Of a stretch of DNA of 64,000 nucleotides, positions 32,854 through 44,210 are shown in pieces. A model generated the notes under the pieces. The model saw only the letters and a program-made list of their open reading frames with translations, ran no database searches and was not told where the DNA came from. The position numbers and the translations under genes are program-made. The DNA lies in NCBI RefSeq assembly GCF_943181405.1, contig NZ_CALPBY010000005.1:248001-312000 (forward strand), in the 5' to 3' direction. The DNA comes from Cellulosimicrobium sp. Marseille-Q4280 (GTDB lineage: Bacteria > Actinomycetota > Actinomycetes > Actinomycetales > Cellulomonadaceae). The first letter of the stretch is position 1, and every line of letters begins with the position of its first letter.

Positions 32854-34455
32854 TCAGGCCAGCGTGAAGAGCACGCGGCGGTCCACGACGGACGCCTCGC
32901 GCAACGTCACGCGGACGGGGTCGCCGAGCGGGAGGTCCGCGCCCTCCACGGGCGCGCGCACCGCCGGGTCGGCGAGCACGACCTGTCCGCGACGCTCGGG
33001 CCCGGCACCGGTCTCGCCCGTGCGCTCCCGGCGACGGTCACGCTCGCGGTCGTCCTCGACGTCGACGACGACGCCGTCGAACACCTCTCCGACACGCCCG
33101 GAGAGCAGCGCCGCCTCGACGACGTCGACGATCGCACGGTCGTAGGAGCTCGCCCGCTGCCCGGTCCGGGCCATCGTGCGCGGCAGCCCCGGCAACGCGT
33201 CGAGCACCCAGCGCGGCACCGGCTCGTCGGCGCACAGCGCGAGGCACACCTCGGTCCCGTACCGGTCGACGAGGCGGCGCAGCGGGGCGGTGACGTGCGC
33301 GTACTCGGCGGCGATGGCCGCGTGCGCGGCGTCGTCGGGCACGCCCGGCTCCTGGCCCGTACCGCCGAACGCCTCGTACGACGCCCCGCGGAACAGGCTC
33401 GTCGCCTCGGTGAGGAACGCCGCGTGCCGGGGCTGCGCGGAGTCGAGCGTCGGGACGAGGTCGCCGTACGCGACGTCGCGCGGCCAGTCGATGCCGAGGG
33501 CGCGAGCGGTGCGGCGCAGGCGGGCGACGTCACGCTCGTCGGCGTCCGGCAGCGCGCGGAAGATCCCCACGCCGCCGTCACGCATGATGCGCGCGGCGGC
33601 GATGCCCGTGAGGAGCGAGACCTGCGCGTTCCACCCCTCGGCCGGGAGGGTCGCGCGGAAGACGAGGCCGAACGAGCCGTCCTCGTGCGCGACGATCTCC
33701 TGCTCCGGGACCTCGAGCGAGACGCCGCCCCGGTCACGCTCGCGCGCGCGGCGCAGCTCGCCGACCACGCGCAGCAGCGCGAGCGTGCCGGCGGTCTCGT
33801 CCGAGCCGGCCGAGGCGTCCGCCCCCGCTGCGACCGGTGCGAGCGCGTCGATGCGCGCCTGCGCCTCCTCGTACGTGAGCCGGGCGCGCGAGCGCACGAC
33901 CGCCCGGCGCACGGTCGCGTCGACGATCTCGCCGGACGCGTCGAGCACGATCCGCCAGGCCGCCGCACGCCGGTCCTCGTCCGGCAGCAGGCTCGCCGCG
34001 CCCTCCGAGAGCGTGGCGGGGTGCAGCGGCGTGCGCTCGTCGGGGGCGTAGAACGTGCTCCCGCGCTCGTGCGCCTCGGTGTCGACCGCGCCGCCGGGCT
34101 CCACGAACGACCCCACGTCGGCGATCGCGTAGTGCACGACGTAGGCCGCGCCGTCCTTCGCACCGGCACCCGCCGGCTCGAGGAACAGGGCCTGGTCGAG
34201 GTCCATCGACCCGGGTGGGTCGATCGTGAGGAACGGGAGGTCGCGCAGGTCGGCCCGGCCGTCGCTGCGGGCGGGGCCGCCGGAGTCACCGAGGCCGTCC
34301 GCCGCCGCGCGTGCCCCCGCTTCCTCCGCCTCGGCGACGACCTCCGGCCCGAAGGCCGCCGGGATCTCCATCTCGCGCCGGAGCGCGGCGAGCGCCGAGC
34401 GGACGCCCCGGTCGACGTCGGGGGCGGGGGCGAGGCGGACCTGGGGGCTGGGCAC
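32854..34455 (-). CDS. RNB-domain ribonuclease (short RNase II/R family)
   Basis: 533 residues, shorter than RNase II (about 640) or RNase R (about 800) because the N-terminal cold-shock domains are missing. The RNB active-site motif D-P-P-G-S-M-D-L-D-Q-A carries the metal-binding aspartates and is preceded by L-P-F-L-T-I. Y-A-H-V-T-A-P-L-R-R and R-A-S-S-Y-D-R-A-I are conserved later RNB motifs, followed by a short S1-like C-terminal portion. The enzyme degrades RNA 3' to 5'. GTG 34455 lies 7 nt after TAGGGT, indicating a leaderless transcript. Confidence 0.9.
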   Translation of the reverse strand: MPSPQVRLAPAPDVDRGVRSALAALRREMEIPAAFGPEVVAEAEEAGARAAADGLGDSGGPARSDGRADLRDLPFLTIDPPGSMDLDQALFLEPAGAGAKDGAAYVVHYAIADVGSFVEPGGAVDTEAHERGSTFYAPDERTPLHPATLSEGAASLLPDEDRRAAAWRIVLDASGEIVDATVRRAVVRSRARLTYEEAQARIDALAPVAAGADASAGSDETAGTLALLRVVGELRRARERDRGGVSLEVPEQEIVAHEDGSFGLVFRATLPAEGWNAQVSLLTGIAAARIMRDGGVGIFRALPDADERDVARLRRTARALGIDWPRDVAYGDLVPTLDSAQPRHAAFLTEATSLFRGASYEAFGGTGQEPGVPDDAAHAAIAAEYAHVTAPLRRLVDRYGTEVCLALCADEPVPRWVLDALPGLPRTMARTGQRASSYDRAIVDVVEAALLSGRVGEVFDGVVVDVEDDRERDRRRERTGETGAGPERRGQVVLADPAVRAPVEGADLPLGDPVRVTLREASVVDRRVLFTLA

Positions 34456-34462
34456 GAGACCG

Positions 34463-34468
34463 ACCCTA
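34463..34468 (-). promoter_or_regulatory. -10 box of leaderless promoter before the RNB gene
   Basis: Minus-strand TAGGGT ends 7 nt before GTG 34455. Confidence 0.5.
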
Positions 34469-34519
34469 CCGAGCCCTGCCGGGCAGGGCAGGGCCGCACC
34501 TGTCCGGGCCGGGCGACGC

Positions 34520-34550
34520 GCGGGCCGGCCCGTCCCACCGGCCGGCCCGC
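34520..34550 (-). terminator. Terminator of the peptide-type ABC operon
   Basis: GCGGGCCGG (34520-34528) pairs with CCGGCCCGC (34542-34550), 8 nt beyond the last ATPase gene. Confidence 0.7.
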
Positions 34551-34558
34551 CCGTCCGC

Positions 34559-35436
34559 TCAGAGGTCCCGCGTGCCGAACCGGTCGCGTGACCCTGTCAC
34601 CGCTCCCCCGGCCGCGGCGGCCAGCTCCGCGCGCACCTCCGCGCGCAGCCGTCCCTGGTTCTCGGGGTCGGGCGCCGCGCCGAGCAGCAGCTTCGTGTAC
34701 TCGTGCTGCGGGTCGAGGATGACCTGGTCGGAGGGGCCACGCTCGACGACCTCGCCGCGGAGCATCACGATGATCTCGTCGGAGAAGTGCCGGGCCGTCG
34801 CGAGGTCGTGCGTGATGTAGAGGACGCCGAGGTTCTCCTCGCGCTGCAGCCGCGCGAGGAGGTTGAGCACCCCGAGGCGGATCGACACGTCGAGCATCGA
34901 CACCGGCTCGTCCGCGACGAGGAACCGCGCGCCGGGCGCGAGCGCGCGGGCGATCGCGACGCGCTGGCGCTGCCCGCCCGACATCTCGTGCGGCTGCTTG
35001 GCCGCGTAGACGTCGGCCGGGGTGAGGTTGACGCGCTCGAGCAGGTCGTGGACGCGACGCTCGACGTCGGCCCTCGACCGCGCGACCTTGTGGATGCGCA
35101 ACGGCCGCTCGAGGTGGTGCCCCACGGTGTGGAACGGGTTGAGCGACGCGAACGGGTCCTGGAAGACCATCTGGACCTGGTGCCGGTACGCGTCGAGCGC
35201 ACGGCCACGGGTCGCGGACGGCTTCCCGTCGAGCAGGACCTCGCCCGAGCTGGGTGTCTCGAGCTTCGCGATCATGCGCGCGACGGTGGACTTGCCCGAC
35301 CCGGACTCCCCGACGACCGCGATCGTCTTCCCCGGTTCGAGCGTGAAGGACACGTCGTCCACCGCGCGCAGCGTCGACCGCCGGAACCCGCTGCGGACGC
35401 GGAAGTCCTTGACGAGGTTGCGGACCTCGAGCGTGC

Positions 35437-35440
<4 letters not shown>
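34559..35440 (-). CDS. Peptide/nickel-type ABC transporter ATP-binding protein (DppF-like)
   Basis: 293 residues. Walker A G-E-S-G-S-G-K-S-T, Q-loop F-Q-D-P-F-A-S-L-N, signature M-S-G-G-Q-R-Q-R and Walker B F-L-V-A-D-E-P-V-S are complete. The C-terminal stretch Q-H-E-Y-T-K-L-L-L-G-A-A-P is the oligopeptide-type extension. It is the second of two ATPases and the last gene of a five-gene importer. Its ATG overlaps the preceding stop as ATGA. The substrate (oligopeptide or oligosaccharide) cannot be decided from sequence. Confidence 0.92.
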
Positions 35441-36347
<907 letters not shown>

Positions 36348-36351
<4 letters not shown>

Positions 36352-37523
36352 GCTCGCACCCTCTCCTTCTCGTCGGCGGTGCGCGTGGCGGGCGTGGGTC
36401 CGTCGTCGACCGCCCGACGGCGCGCGCTCGACGCGTCGTCGTCCGCGGTGGCGTGGCCCGCCGCCCCGAGCCCGGCCCTGCGCGCCTTGCGCACGCTCTT
36501 CACGGCGGCGGGGGCGTTGCGCAGCTTGGGGTTGATGATCTCGTCGATGGCGAAGTTCACGAGCGAGAGGCCGGCGCCGAAGACCGCGATCATGAGGCCC
36601 GGCGGGACGAACCACCACCACGCCCCCGCGCTCAGCGCGTTGCCGCCGTACGCGTCCATGATCATCGTCCCCCAGGTGATCGAGCCGTTGGGTCCGAGCC
36701 CGATGAAGGACAGGCCTGCCTCCCCGAGGATCGCGAGGATCACCGCGCCGAGGAACTGCGCGGCGAGCAGCGGGAGCAGGTTCGGCATGATCTCGACGAG
36801 CACGATGCGGAGGGTCTTCTCGCCCGCGACGCGTGACGCCGCGACGTAGTCGCGGGTGCGCAGCGACCGCGCCTGCGAGCGCAGGATCACGGCGGACCCG
36901 GCCCAGCCCGTGATGCCGAGGATGAAGGCGACGAGCCACAGGCTGCGGCTCTCGGCGTAGATGGCGATGACCATCATGAGCGGCAGGCCCGGGATCACGA
37001 GCATGACGTTCGTGCCGAGCGACAGGAACTCGTCCGTCCAGCCGCCGACGTACCCGGCCACGATCCCGAAGACGAGCGAGAGCGTGATCGCGATCGCGGC
37101 GGCGACCAGCCCGACGAGCAGCGATCCCTTCGCGCCGTACGCGAGCTGGGCGAGGACGTCGTAGCCGAGCTTCGTCGTCCCCAGGAGGTGCTCCGCGCTC
37201 GGGGGCTGCAGCGCCTCGTTGCCCGAGAACCGCGGGTCCTGCACGACGTACGGGGCCAGGAACGCGAAGAGCGTGATCCCGATCGTGATGACGAGACCGA
37301 CGGCGAGCTTCACGGAGAACGACGGCAGGAGCTGGCGGAACCCGCGGCGCGCCGTCTTCTCGGTCGGTGCCGCGGTGCCGACGGCGCTCGCCTCGACGAC
37401 CGCGCTCTCGACCGGCTGGGGCGCTCCCTCGTCGGCGGGCAGGCCGTCGACGGCCGCCTCGTCGAGGGGTACCGCCGGACCGGCGTTCTTGACGAGCTCC
37501 TGCTCGCGGATGTCGTCAGCCAT
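36348..37523 (-). CDS. Peptide/nickel-type ABC transporter permease (DppC-like)
   Basis: 391 residues, longer than a typical DppC (about 300) because of hydrophilic tails of about 65 residues at the N-terminus and 60 at the C-terminus. Six membrane segments lie between them. The EAA loop reads Y-V-A-A-S-R-V-A-G-E-K-T-L-R-I-V-L-V-E-I-M-P-N, and G-E-A-G-L-S-F-I-G-L-G is the conserved periplasmic-side motif. The start overlaps the DppB-like gene by 8 nt. Confidence 0.92.
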
Positions 37524-38508
37524 TGTGCCGCGTCCTCGGGTCGATGAAGCCGTACACCAGGTCCATGAAGAAGGTCGCCACCAGCACGGTGAGGGTGATG
37601 ACGAGGAACAGGCCCTGCATGAGCGCGTAGTCGTTGCCCTGGACGGCCGTGATCATGAGCTTGCCGAGGCCGGGGTACGTGAACACCTGCTCCATGACGA
37701 TCGCGCCCGTGACGACGAACGCGAGCGAGATGCCGAACCCGGCGATCGACGGCAGCGCGGCGTTGCGCGTCGCGTAGGTGAGGAGGATCCGCGACTTCCG
37801 CAGCCCCTTGGCCTCGGCCGTCGTGATGTAGTCCTCCGACATCGTCGAGACCATCATGTTGCGCATCCCGAGCAGCCAGGCCCCGAACGACGAGAGCACG
37901 ACCGTCAGCGCGGGGAGGAAGCCGTGGTGGATCACCGAGCCGACGAACGCCCAGCTCAGCTCGGGTCCGTCGAAGGTGAAGACGTCGTACCCGCCGATGC
38001 GCGGGAAGACCGGGTTCTGCACGGCGAAGAGGTAGGCGAGCAGGAGGGCGACCCAGAAGTACGGGAGGGACTGCAGGAGCGTGGAGGCCGGGATGAGGTT
38101 GTCCACCCACGTGCCGCGGCGCCAGCCGATCCACGCGCCGCCCGCGATGCCGATGACGAACGAGATGACCGTCGCGATCCCGAGCAGGCCGATCGACCAC
38201 GGGAGCGCCGCCCCGATGAGCTCGGTGACCGGCGTCGGGAACTTCGTGACGGAGACCCCGAGGTCCCCCTGCAGGATGTTGCCCCAGTAAGCGACGTACT
38301 GGTCCCACAGGGACTGGTCGGTGTCTGCTCCGAGGAGGAGCCGGATGGTCTTCTCGACCCCGGGTGCGACCTCGCCGCTGCGGGCCATCTTGGCCAGCAT
38401 GATGTCGGCGGGGTCGCCCGGCATGAGCCGGGGGATCAGGAAGTTCAGGGAGATGGCAGCCCACAGGGTGAACGCGTAGAACGCGATCCGCCGGGCGTAG
38501 TACTTCAT
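37516..38508 (-). CDS. Peptide/nickel-type ABC transporter permease (DppB-like)
   Basis: 330 residues with six membrane segments. The N-terminus R-R-I-A-F-Y-A-F-T-L-W followed by N-F-L-I-P-R-L-M-P-G-D-P is the DppB signature. The EAA loop is Y-I-T-T-A-E-A-K-G-L-R-K-S-R-I-L, and E-Q-V-F-T-Y-P-G-L-G-K-L occurs near the end. It forms the channel with the DppC-like protein. The binding-protein gene lies 53 bp upstream. Confidence 0.92.
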   Translation of the reverse strand: MKYYARRIAFYAFTLWAAISLNFLIPRLMPGDPADIMLAKMARSGEVAPGVEKTIRLLLGADTDQSLWDQYVAYWGNILQGDLGVSVTKFPTPVTELIGAALPWSIGLLGIATVISFVIGIAGGAWIGWRRGTWVDNLIPASTLLQSLPYFWVALLLAYLFAVQNPVFPRIGGYDVFTFDGPELSWAFVGSVIHHGFLPALTVVLSSFGAWLLGMRNMMVSTMSEDYITTAEAKGLRKSRILLTYATRNAALPSIAGFGISLAFVVTGAIVMEQVFTYPGLGKLMITAVQGNDYALMQGLFLVITLTVLVATFFMDLVYGFIDPRTRHNG

Positions 38509-38561
38509 CGGGTGCTTCCCTCGCTCATCACGGCTCCTCCTCGGTGCGGTTCAGCGGAGCG

Positions 38562-40253
38562 TCACTCGGCGGGCTTCAGGTTGCCGAGGACGTAGCCCGC
38601 GGAGACCGAGCCCCACGACGGCGGGAAGGCGTAGAGGTCGTCCTCCGTGGGCCAGCCCGTGTAGTCCGTGTCGTTGAAGAAGGTCTGCGTCGCGTTGATG
38701 ACGAGCGGGATGTACGGCAGGTCGCGCGTGATCTCCGCCTGGATCGTGGCGTAGGCCTCCTGCTTCGCGGCCTCGTCGTTCGTCGCGGCGGCCGCCTTCA
38801 CGGCCTCGTCGACGACGGGGTTGGCGTAGCGCGAGAAGTTCCACTCGCCCGGCTCGAGCTGCGTGCCGACGGCCTGCGTGTAGTCGCCCGAGAACCAGTC
38901 GCGGTAGATCTGGAACGGGTCGGCGACCGAGGTGCCGATGACGCCGCCCATGATGAGCTGGTAGCTGCCGGACTGGCGCGAGTCCGAGAACTCCTGCCAG
39001 CTCACCGTGCTCGCCGTGACGGCGATGCCCGCGGCCCTGGCCTGCTCCTCGATGAGCTTGGCGGCGTCGTTGTAGTCGGTCCATCCGTCGACCGAGGTCA
39101 GCGTCAGCTCGACCTTCTGGCCGTCCTTGGCGTAGATGCCGTCGTCGCCCTTGGCGTAGCCGGCGTCCTCGAGGATCTGCCCGGCCGCATCGATGTCCGC
39201 CGTCTGCGGGCTCTCCTCCTCCACGTCCGGCGAGATCCACTCGTCGTCGCGGCCGAGAAGGGCGAACGTCGGGGAGATCGTCCCGGCGAGGCCGACGAAC
39301 GCCTTGTCCGTGATCGTGCCGCGGTCGATGGCGAGGTCGAGCGCCTGGCGCACCGCGACGTCCGTCTGCGGGCCGGTGCAGCCGAGGTCGGCGTTGGCGC
39401 ACGTGTAGAGCACCGTCGGGTCCTGCGGCGTGTTGATGTAGCCGGTGGGGCCGCCGGACGAGGCGACGGCCTCGGGGTCCGGGACGAACATGCCCGCCCA
39501 GTCGAGGTCGCCCGCCTTGAGCAGGTCCTCGGCGGACTGGTTCGCGTCGATGCCGAGGTAGCGGACCTCCTTGACGGCGGGCTTGCCGTCCTGCCAGTAG
39601 TCCTCGTTCGCGACGAGCGTGTAGGCGGCGTCCGAGGTCGTCTTGACGGTGTACGGACCGGTGCCGACGGGCTCCTCGTTGGTGAAGGTCGTCATCTCCT
39701 CGGCCGACTTCTCCGACCAGACGTGCTCGGGGATCATCCACGAGGCGCCCAGGAGCGCGAACTCGTTGGTGTACTGCGGGCCGTCGAACGTGAGGACGAC
39801 CGTCGACTCGTCGGTCGCCTCGGCCGACGTGGCGTAGGCGGGCTTCGACGCCTCGTTGGTGAACGAGAAGACGACGTCGTCGACGGTGAAGTCCTCCCCG
39901 TCGTTCCAGGTCACGCCCTGACGGATCGTCACCGTGAGCTGCGTGCCGTCCTCGTTCCACTCGAACGACTCACCGAGCATCGGCGTCGGCTCGGCCGCCT
40001 GGGCCTTGTTGTAGACGAAGAGCGTCTCGTAGACCGGGCCGAGCGCGCCGTGCAGCACCGTCGGCGCGAAGGGGTTGAAGTTGGCGACGATCGGGGTCTG
40101 GGAGCCGGCCCACACGTTGAGCACCCGGCCTGCCGTCGCGCCGTCCTCGCCCTGGTCGTCCCCGCTGCTCGAGCAACCCGTCGCCAGGAGGGTCACGCCG
40201 GTCACGAGCGCAACCGCCGTGAGCAGACGCTTGCGCGCCGTGCTTCGAATCAT
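38562..40253 (-). CDS. Peptide/nickel-type ABC transporter substrate-binding lipoprotein
   Basis: 563 residues. The signal peptide ends in L-L-A-T-G-C-S-S-S, a lipobox, so the protein is membrane-tethered on the outside. The SBP_bac_5 fold is recognised from V-T-I-R-Q-G-V-T-W-N-D-G-E-D-F-T-V-D-D-V, V-R-Q-A-L-D-L-A-I-D-R and the C-terminal I-P-L-V-I-N-A-T-Q. Ligand unknown. ATG 40253 sits 6 nt after AAAGGA; the adjacent ATG 40256 is the alternative. It is the first gene of the importer operon. Confidence 0.92.
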   Translation of the reverse strand: MIRSTARKRLLTAVALVTGVTLLATGCSSSGDDQGEDGATAGRVLNVWAGSQTPIVANFNPFAPTVLHGALGPVYETLFVYNKAQAAEPTPMLGESFEWNEDGTQLTVTIRQGVTWNDGEDFTVDDVVFSFTNEASKPAYATSAEATDESTVVLTFDGPQYTNEFALLGASWMIPEHVWSEKSAEEMTTFTNEEPVGTGPYTVKTTSDAAYTLVANEDYWQDGKPAVKEVRYLGIDANQSAEDLLKAGDLDWAGMFVPDPEAVASSGGPTGYINTPQDPTVLYTCANADLGCTGPQTDVAVRQALDLAIDRGTITDKAFVGLAGTISPTFALLGRDDEWISPDVEEESPQTADIDAAGQILEDAGYAKGDDGIYAKDGQKVELTLTSVDGWTDYNDAAKLIEEQARAAGIAVTASTVSWQEFSDSRQSGSYQLIMGGVIGTSVADPFQIYRDWFSGDYTQAVGTQLEPGEWNFSRYANPVVDEAVKAAAATNDEAAKQEAYATIQAEITRDLPYIPLVINATQTFFNDTDYTGWPTEDDLYAFPPSWGSVSAGYVLGNLKPAE

Positions 40254-40325
40254 CATCGGTCCTTTCGCATGGACGACGCGCCGTCGCGTCGTTCGTCGTG
40301 CGCCCGGAGGCGTGTGCAGGAACAC

Positions 40326-40354
40326 TAACTAATTCGACGCAGCCCTCACGGCAA
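40326..40354 (-). promoter_or_regulatory. Promoter of the ABC importer operon
   Basis: On the minus strand TTGCCG (40349-40354) and TAGTTA (40326-40331) are separated by exactly 17 bp, 70-100 bp upstream of the binding-protein start. Confidence 0.5.
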
Positions 40355-40365
40355 TACGACAGGAA

Positions 40366-40377
40366 AGTTACCTAACT
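40366..40377. promoter_or_regulatory. Inverted repeat AGTTA-CC-TAACT, candidate operator
   Basis: The near-perfect palindrome lies 11 bp upstream of the -35 box. A second CTAACT half-site at 40325-40330 overlaps the -10 box, 47 bp away. This arrangement suits a LacI- or GntR-type regulator. Confidence 0.45.
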
Positions 40378-40427
40378 GATACACGCCGGCAACGGACGGC
40401 GCGATCCCGCCCGACGGCGGCCCTCGC

Positions 40428-41231
40428 TCAGCCCGTGCGGGTCGCCGTGTCGAGCGCTGCGCGGGCGGCCGCCGCGACGGCGGGGTCCGTGACCTCGTAC
40501 CCGGCGTCGCCGCCGCCCCCCGGGCCCGCGTCGTCGGCGACGACCCCCTTCGCCGAGAGGTGCACGGCGTCGACACCTACACCGACGAGGGCCGCGACGT
40601 CCTCGACGCGCACTCCCCCGCCCGCCATGACCTGGACGACCCCGCCGAGCGGCCCCCGCGCGCGGGCGGCGAGCTCGCCCAGCCGGCGCGCCCCGTCGAT
40701 GCTCCGCGGCGCACCGCCGGAGGTCAGCACGCGGCGCACCCCGAGGCCGGCGAGGACGTCGAGCGCGAGCAGCTGGTCCGCGACGACGTCGAACGCGCGG
40801 TGGAACGTGACCTCCGCGCCGCCCGCCGCCGCGACGAGCGCGCGCAGCGCGTGCGCGTCCACGACGCCGTCCGGGGTGAGCGCTCCGACGACGACGCCGC
40901 TCGCCCCCGCCTCGACGGCCGCCCGGACGTCCCGCACCTGCAGGTCGACCTCGTCGGCCGAGTAGACGAACCCGCCCGGCCGGGGCCGCACGAGGACGTG
41001 GACCTCGGGCCCGGGTACGCCCGCGGCGCCGCGCGACGCGTCCAGCGCCGCGGCGAGCAGGCCCGCGCTCGGCGTGAGACCGCCCGTGGCGCCGAGACCG
41101 ACGCACAGCTCGACCCGGCGCGCGCCGACCGAGGCCGCGACGCGCACCCCCTGCGGGTCCTGGACCGCGAGCTCGAGCGCGACGTCGCGCCCGCCCCGCG
41201 CGGTGGCGCCCTCGTACCCGCTGGTCGTCAT
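40428..41231 (-). CDS. cutC: CutC family protein
   Basis: 267 residues, TIM-barrel. Family signatures are L-E-L-A-V-Q-D-P-Q-G, R-V-E-L-C-V-G-L-G-A-T-G-G-L-T-P-S, V-L-V-R-P-R-P-G-G-F-V-Y, T-F-H-R-A-F-D and V-L-T-S-G-G-A-P. CutC was linked to copper tolerance in E. coli, but a direct copper role is doubtful and the reaction is unknown. ATG 41231 has GGGAG 7 nt upstream. It follows gdhA on the same strand with 87 bp between them. Confidence 0.9.
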   Translation of the reverse strand: MTTSGYEGATARGGRDVALELAVQDPQGVRVAASVGARRVELCVGLGATGGLTPSAGLLAAALDASRGAAGVPGPEVHVLVRPRPGGFVYSADEVDLQVRDVRAAVEAGASGVVVGALTPDGVVDAHALRALVAAAGGAEVTFHRAFDVVADQLLALDVLAGLGVRRVLTSGGAPRSIDGARRLGELAARARGPLGGVVQVMAGGGVRVEDVAALVGVGVDAVHLSAKGVVADDAGPGGGGDAGYEVTDPAVAAAARAALDTATRTG

Positions 41232-41318
41232 CCGTGCGCTCCCGTCGACGTACGGCCGGTCGGTCCGCGCCCCGTGCGCGCACCCGACGTCCGGCCGCCC
41301 GCCAGGGTAGACGACGCG

Positions 41319-42746
<1,428 letters not shown>

Positions 42747-42827
42747 TCACCTGCGTTCCCCACGTCACGTCCGTCCACCGGCTGAGAAACCCGACTGATC
42801 CGGTGCACTTTCAGTCGCCGGGTTGCT

Positions 42828-42833
42828 ATACCC
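42828..42833 (+). promoter_or_regulatory. -10 box of the SAM-IV leader transcript
   Basis: TATACC would place transcription start at about 42840, immediately before the first base of the riboswitch P1 stem. No strong -35 box is visible. Confidence 0.45.
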
Positions 42834-42841
42834 GTCACCAG

Positions 42842-42977
42842 GTCAAGAGCACCAGCGCCAAGCCCCGGCTCGCTGGTCGGCAACCCCCACGTCACGGCGG
42901 GGTGCTCCGGGAGATGACCAGGCCGCACGGGCACCCGCCGCACGCCGGCAGGACCCGCCCACGGCAAGCGTGATCGA
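42842..42977 (+). ncRNA. SAM-IV riboswitch
   Basis: The leader closely follows the mycobacterial SAM-IV aptamer as I recall it. P1 is GGTCA (42842) pairing with TGACC (42916-42920), and GAGCACC pairs with GGTGCTC. The core CCAGCGCCAAGCCCCGGCT is nearly identical to the family core, as are CGCTGG and GGCAACCC. After P1 comes a GC-rich stem and the 3' pseudoknot element ACGGCAAGCGTG. The aptamer ends about 24 nt before ATG 43001, close enough to mask the ribosome binding site. It should lower expression of the two downstream flavin reductases when S-adenosylmethionine is plentiful. Confidence 0.9.
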
Positions 42978-43000
42978 CGAGAACTGCGAGGAAGACACCC

Positions 43001-43612
43001 ATGACGAACCATCTCTCCCCCTCGGACCCGGCCACGGTGGTGGTCGTGTCCGGCAACCCGCGCGCGGGCTCCCGGACGCTCTCCGCGGCCGAGGCGCTCG
43101 CCCGCCGGGTCGCGGCCCACCTGGCCCCTGAGGCGCCTCCCCACGTCACGACGATCGACCTCGCGACGCTCGGGGGCGAGCTGCTCGCCCCCGAGCACCC
43201 CGCGGCCGACGCCGCGCGCGAGCGGCTCACCGCCGCGACGGTCGCCGTCGTGGCGACGCCCGTCTACAAGGCGTCCTACACCGGCCTGCTCAAGGCGTTC
43301 CTCGACCTCTACGGACCGGACGGTCTCGCGGGGGTCGTCGCGGTCCCGCTCGTCGTGTCGGGGAACCCGGCGCACGCGCTCGTCGGCGAGGTGCACCTGC
43401 GCCCCGTGCTCGTCGAGCTCGGCGCCGTCGTCCCCACCCGCTCTTTCACCGTGACCGAGCCGCAGCTCGCGGACCTCGAACCGGTGGTCGAGGCCTGGAT
43501 CGGCCGCGAGGGCGACGCGCTGCGTCGCGCCGTGACGCCGCTCCACCTCCCGTCGGACGGGCCCGACCGTGAGCCTGCCGTCGTCGACGCGTTCGCGGAG
43601 GTGGCCCGATGA
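43001..43612 (+). CDS. NADPH-dependent FMN reductase (SsuE/MsuE-like)
   Basis: 203 residues, flavodoxin-like fold. The N-terminal phosphate-binding loop reads V-V-S-G-N-P-R-A-G-S-R-T, and A-T-P-V-Y-K-A-S-Y-T-G-L-L-K-A-F-L-D is the flavin-site motif characteristic of SsuE/MsuE. Such enzymes supply reduced FMN to two-component monooxygenases that release sulfite from sulfonates. SAM-IV control supports a sulfur role. The gene overlaps the next one by 4 nt (ATGA). Confidence 0.9.
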   Translation: MTNHLSPSDPATVVVVSGNPRAGSRTLSAAEALARRVAAHLAPEAPPHVTTIDLATLGGELLAPEHPAADAARERLTAATVAVVATPVYKASYTGLLKAFLDLYGPDGLAGVVAVPLVVSGNPAHALVGEVHLRPVLVELGAVVPTRSFTVTEPQLADLEPVVEAWIGREGDALRRAVTPLHLPSDGPDREPAVVDAFAEVAR

Positions 43613-44202
43613 CCGCCGAGCCGGAGGCCCGCGCCGCCGACCTGTACCACCTGGAGGCGCTCCTGACCGAGCAGGACGAGCCGCAGCTCACGCCCGACGA
43701 GTACAAGTCCGTGTTCCGCGGCCACCCCGCGGGTGTCGCCGTGATCGCGCTCGAGCACGACGGGCGCCCCGTCGGCTTCACCGCGACGTCGGTCATCTCC
43801 GTGTCCGCCGCTCCCCCGCTGCTCGCGTTCTCGCTCGCCTCGACGTCCTCGTCGTGGCCCGCGATCTCCGCGGCGCGCACGCTCACGGTGAGCTTCCTCA
43901 CCGACCACCAGGACGACGTGTCCGCGCGGTTCGCGACGAGCGGGATCGACCGGTTCGCCGACGGCGGCTGGTCCCGCCTCGAGTCGGGCGAGCCCGTCAT
44001 CGACGGCGCGCTGTCGTGGGTCCGCGGTCGCGTCGTCCAGCGCACGCCCGTGGGCGACTCCTACCTCGTCTCGCTGCGTGCGCTCGCGTCGAGCGCGGGG
44101 CCCGGCGGCGGCGACCGGCGACCCGGAGAGAGCGGTGCGCCGTCACCGCTCGTCTACCACGACCGCACCTACCACCGGATCGGCGACCACTCGGTGCTGT
44201 GA
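43609..44202 (+). CDS. Flavin reductase-like domain protein
   Basis: 197 residues. The split-barrel flavin reductase domain is shown by F-R-G-H-P-A-G-V-A-V-I, G-F-T-A-T-S-V-I-S-V-S-A-A-P-P-L-L-A-F-S, L-T-V-S-F-L and the final Y-H-D-R-T-Y-H-R-I. About 35 N-terminal residues precede it, and a Gly-rich insertion occurs near residue 165. It is translated from an ATGA overlap with the FMN reductase and shares its SAM-IV leader. Having two different flavin reductases in one operon is notable; no monooxygenase gene is adjacent. Confidence 0.88.
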   Translation: MTAEPEARAADLYHLEALLTEQDEPQLTPDEYKSVFRGHPAGVAVIALEHDGRPVGFTATSVISVSAAPPLLAFSLASTSSSWPAISAARTLTVSFLTDHQDDVSARFATSGIDRFADGGWSRLESGEPVIDGALSWVRGRVVQRTPVGDSYLVSLRALASSAGPGGGDRRPGESGAPSPLVYHDRTYHRIGDHSVL

Positions 44203-44210
44203 CCGGGTGG

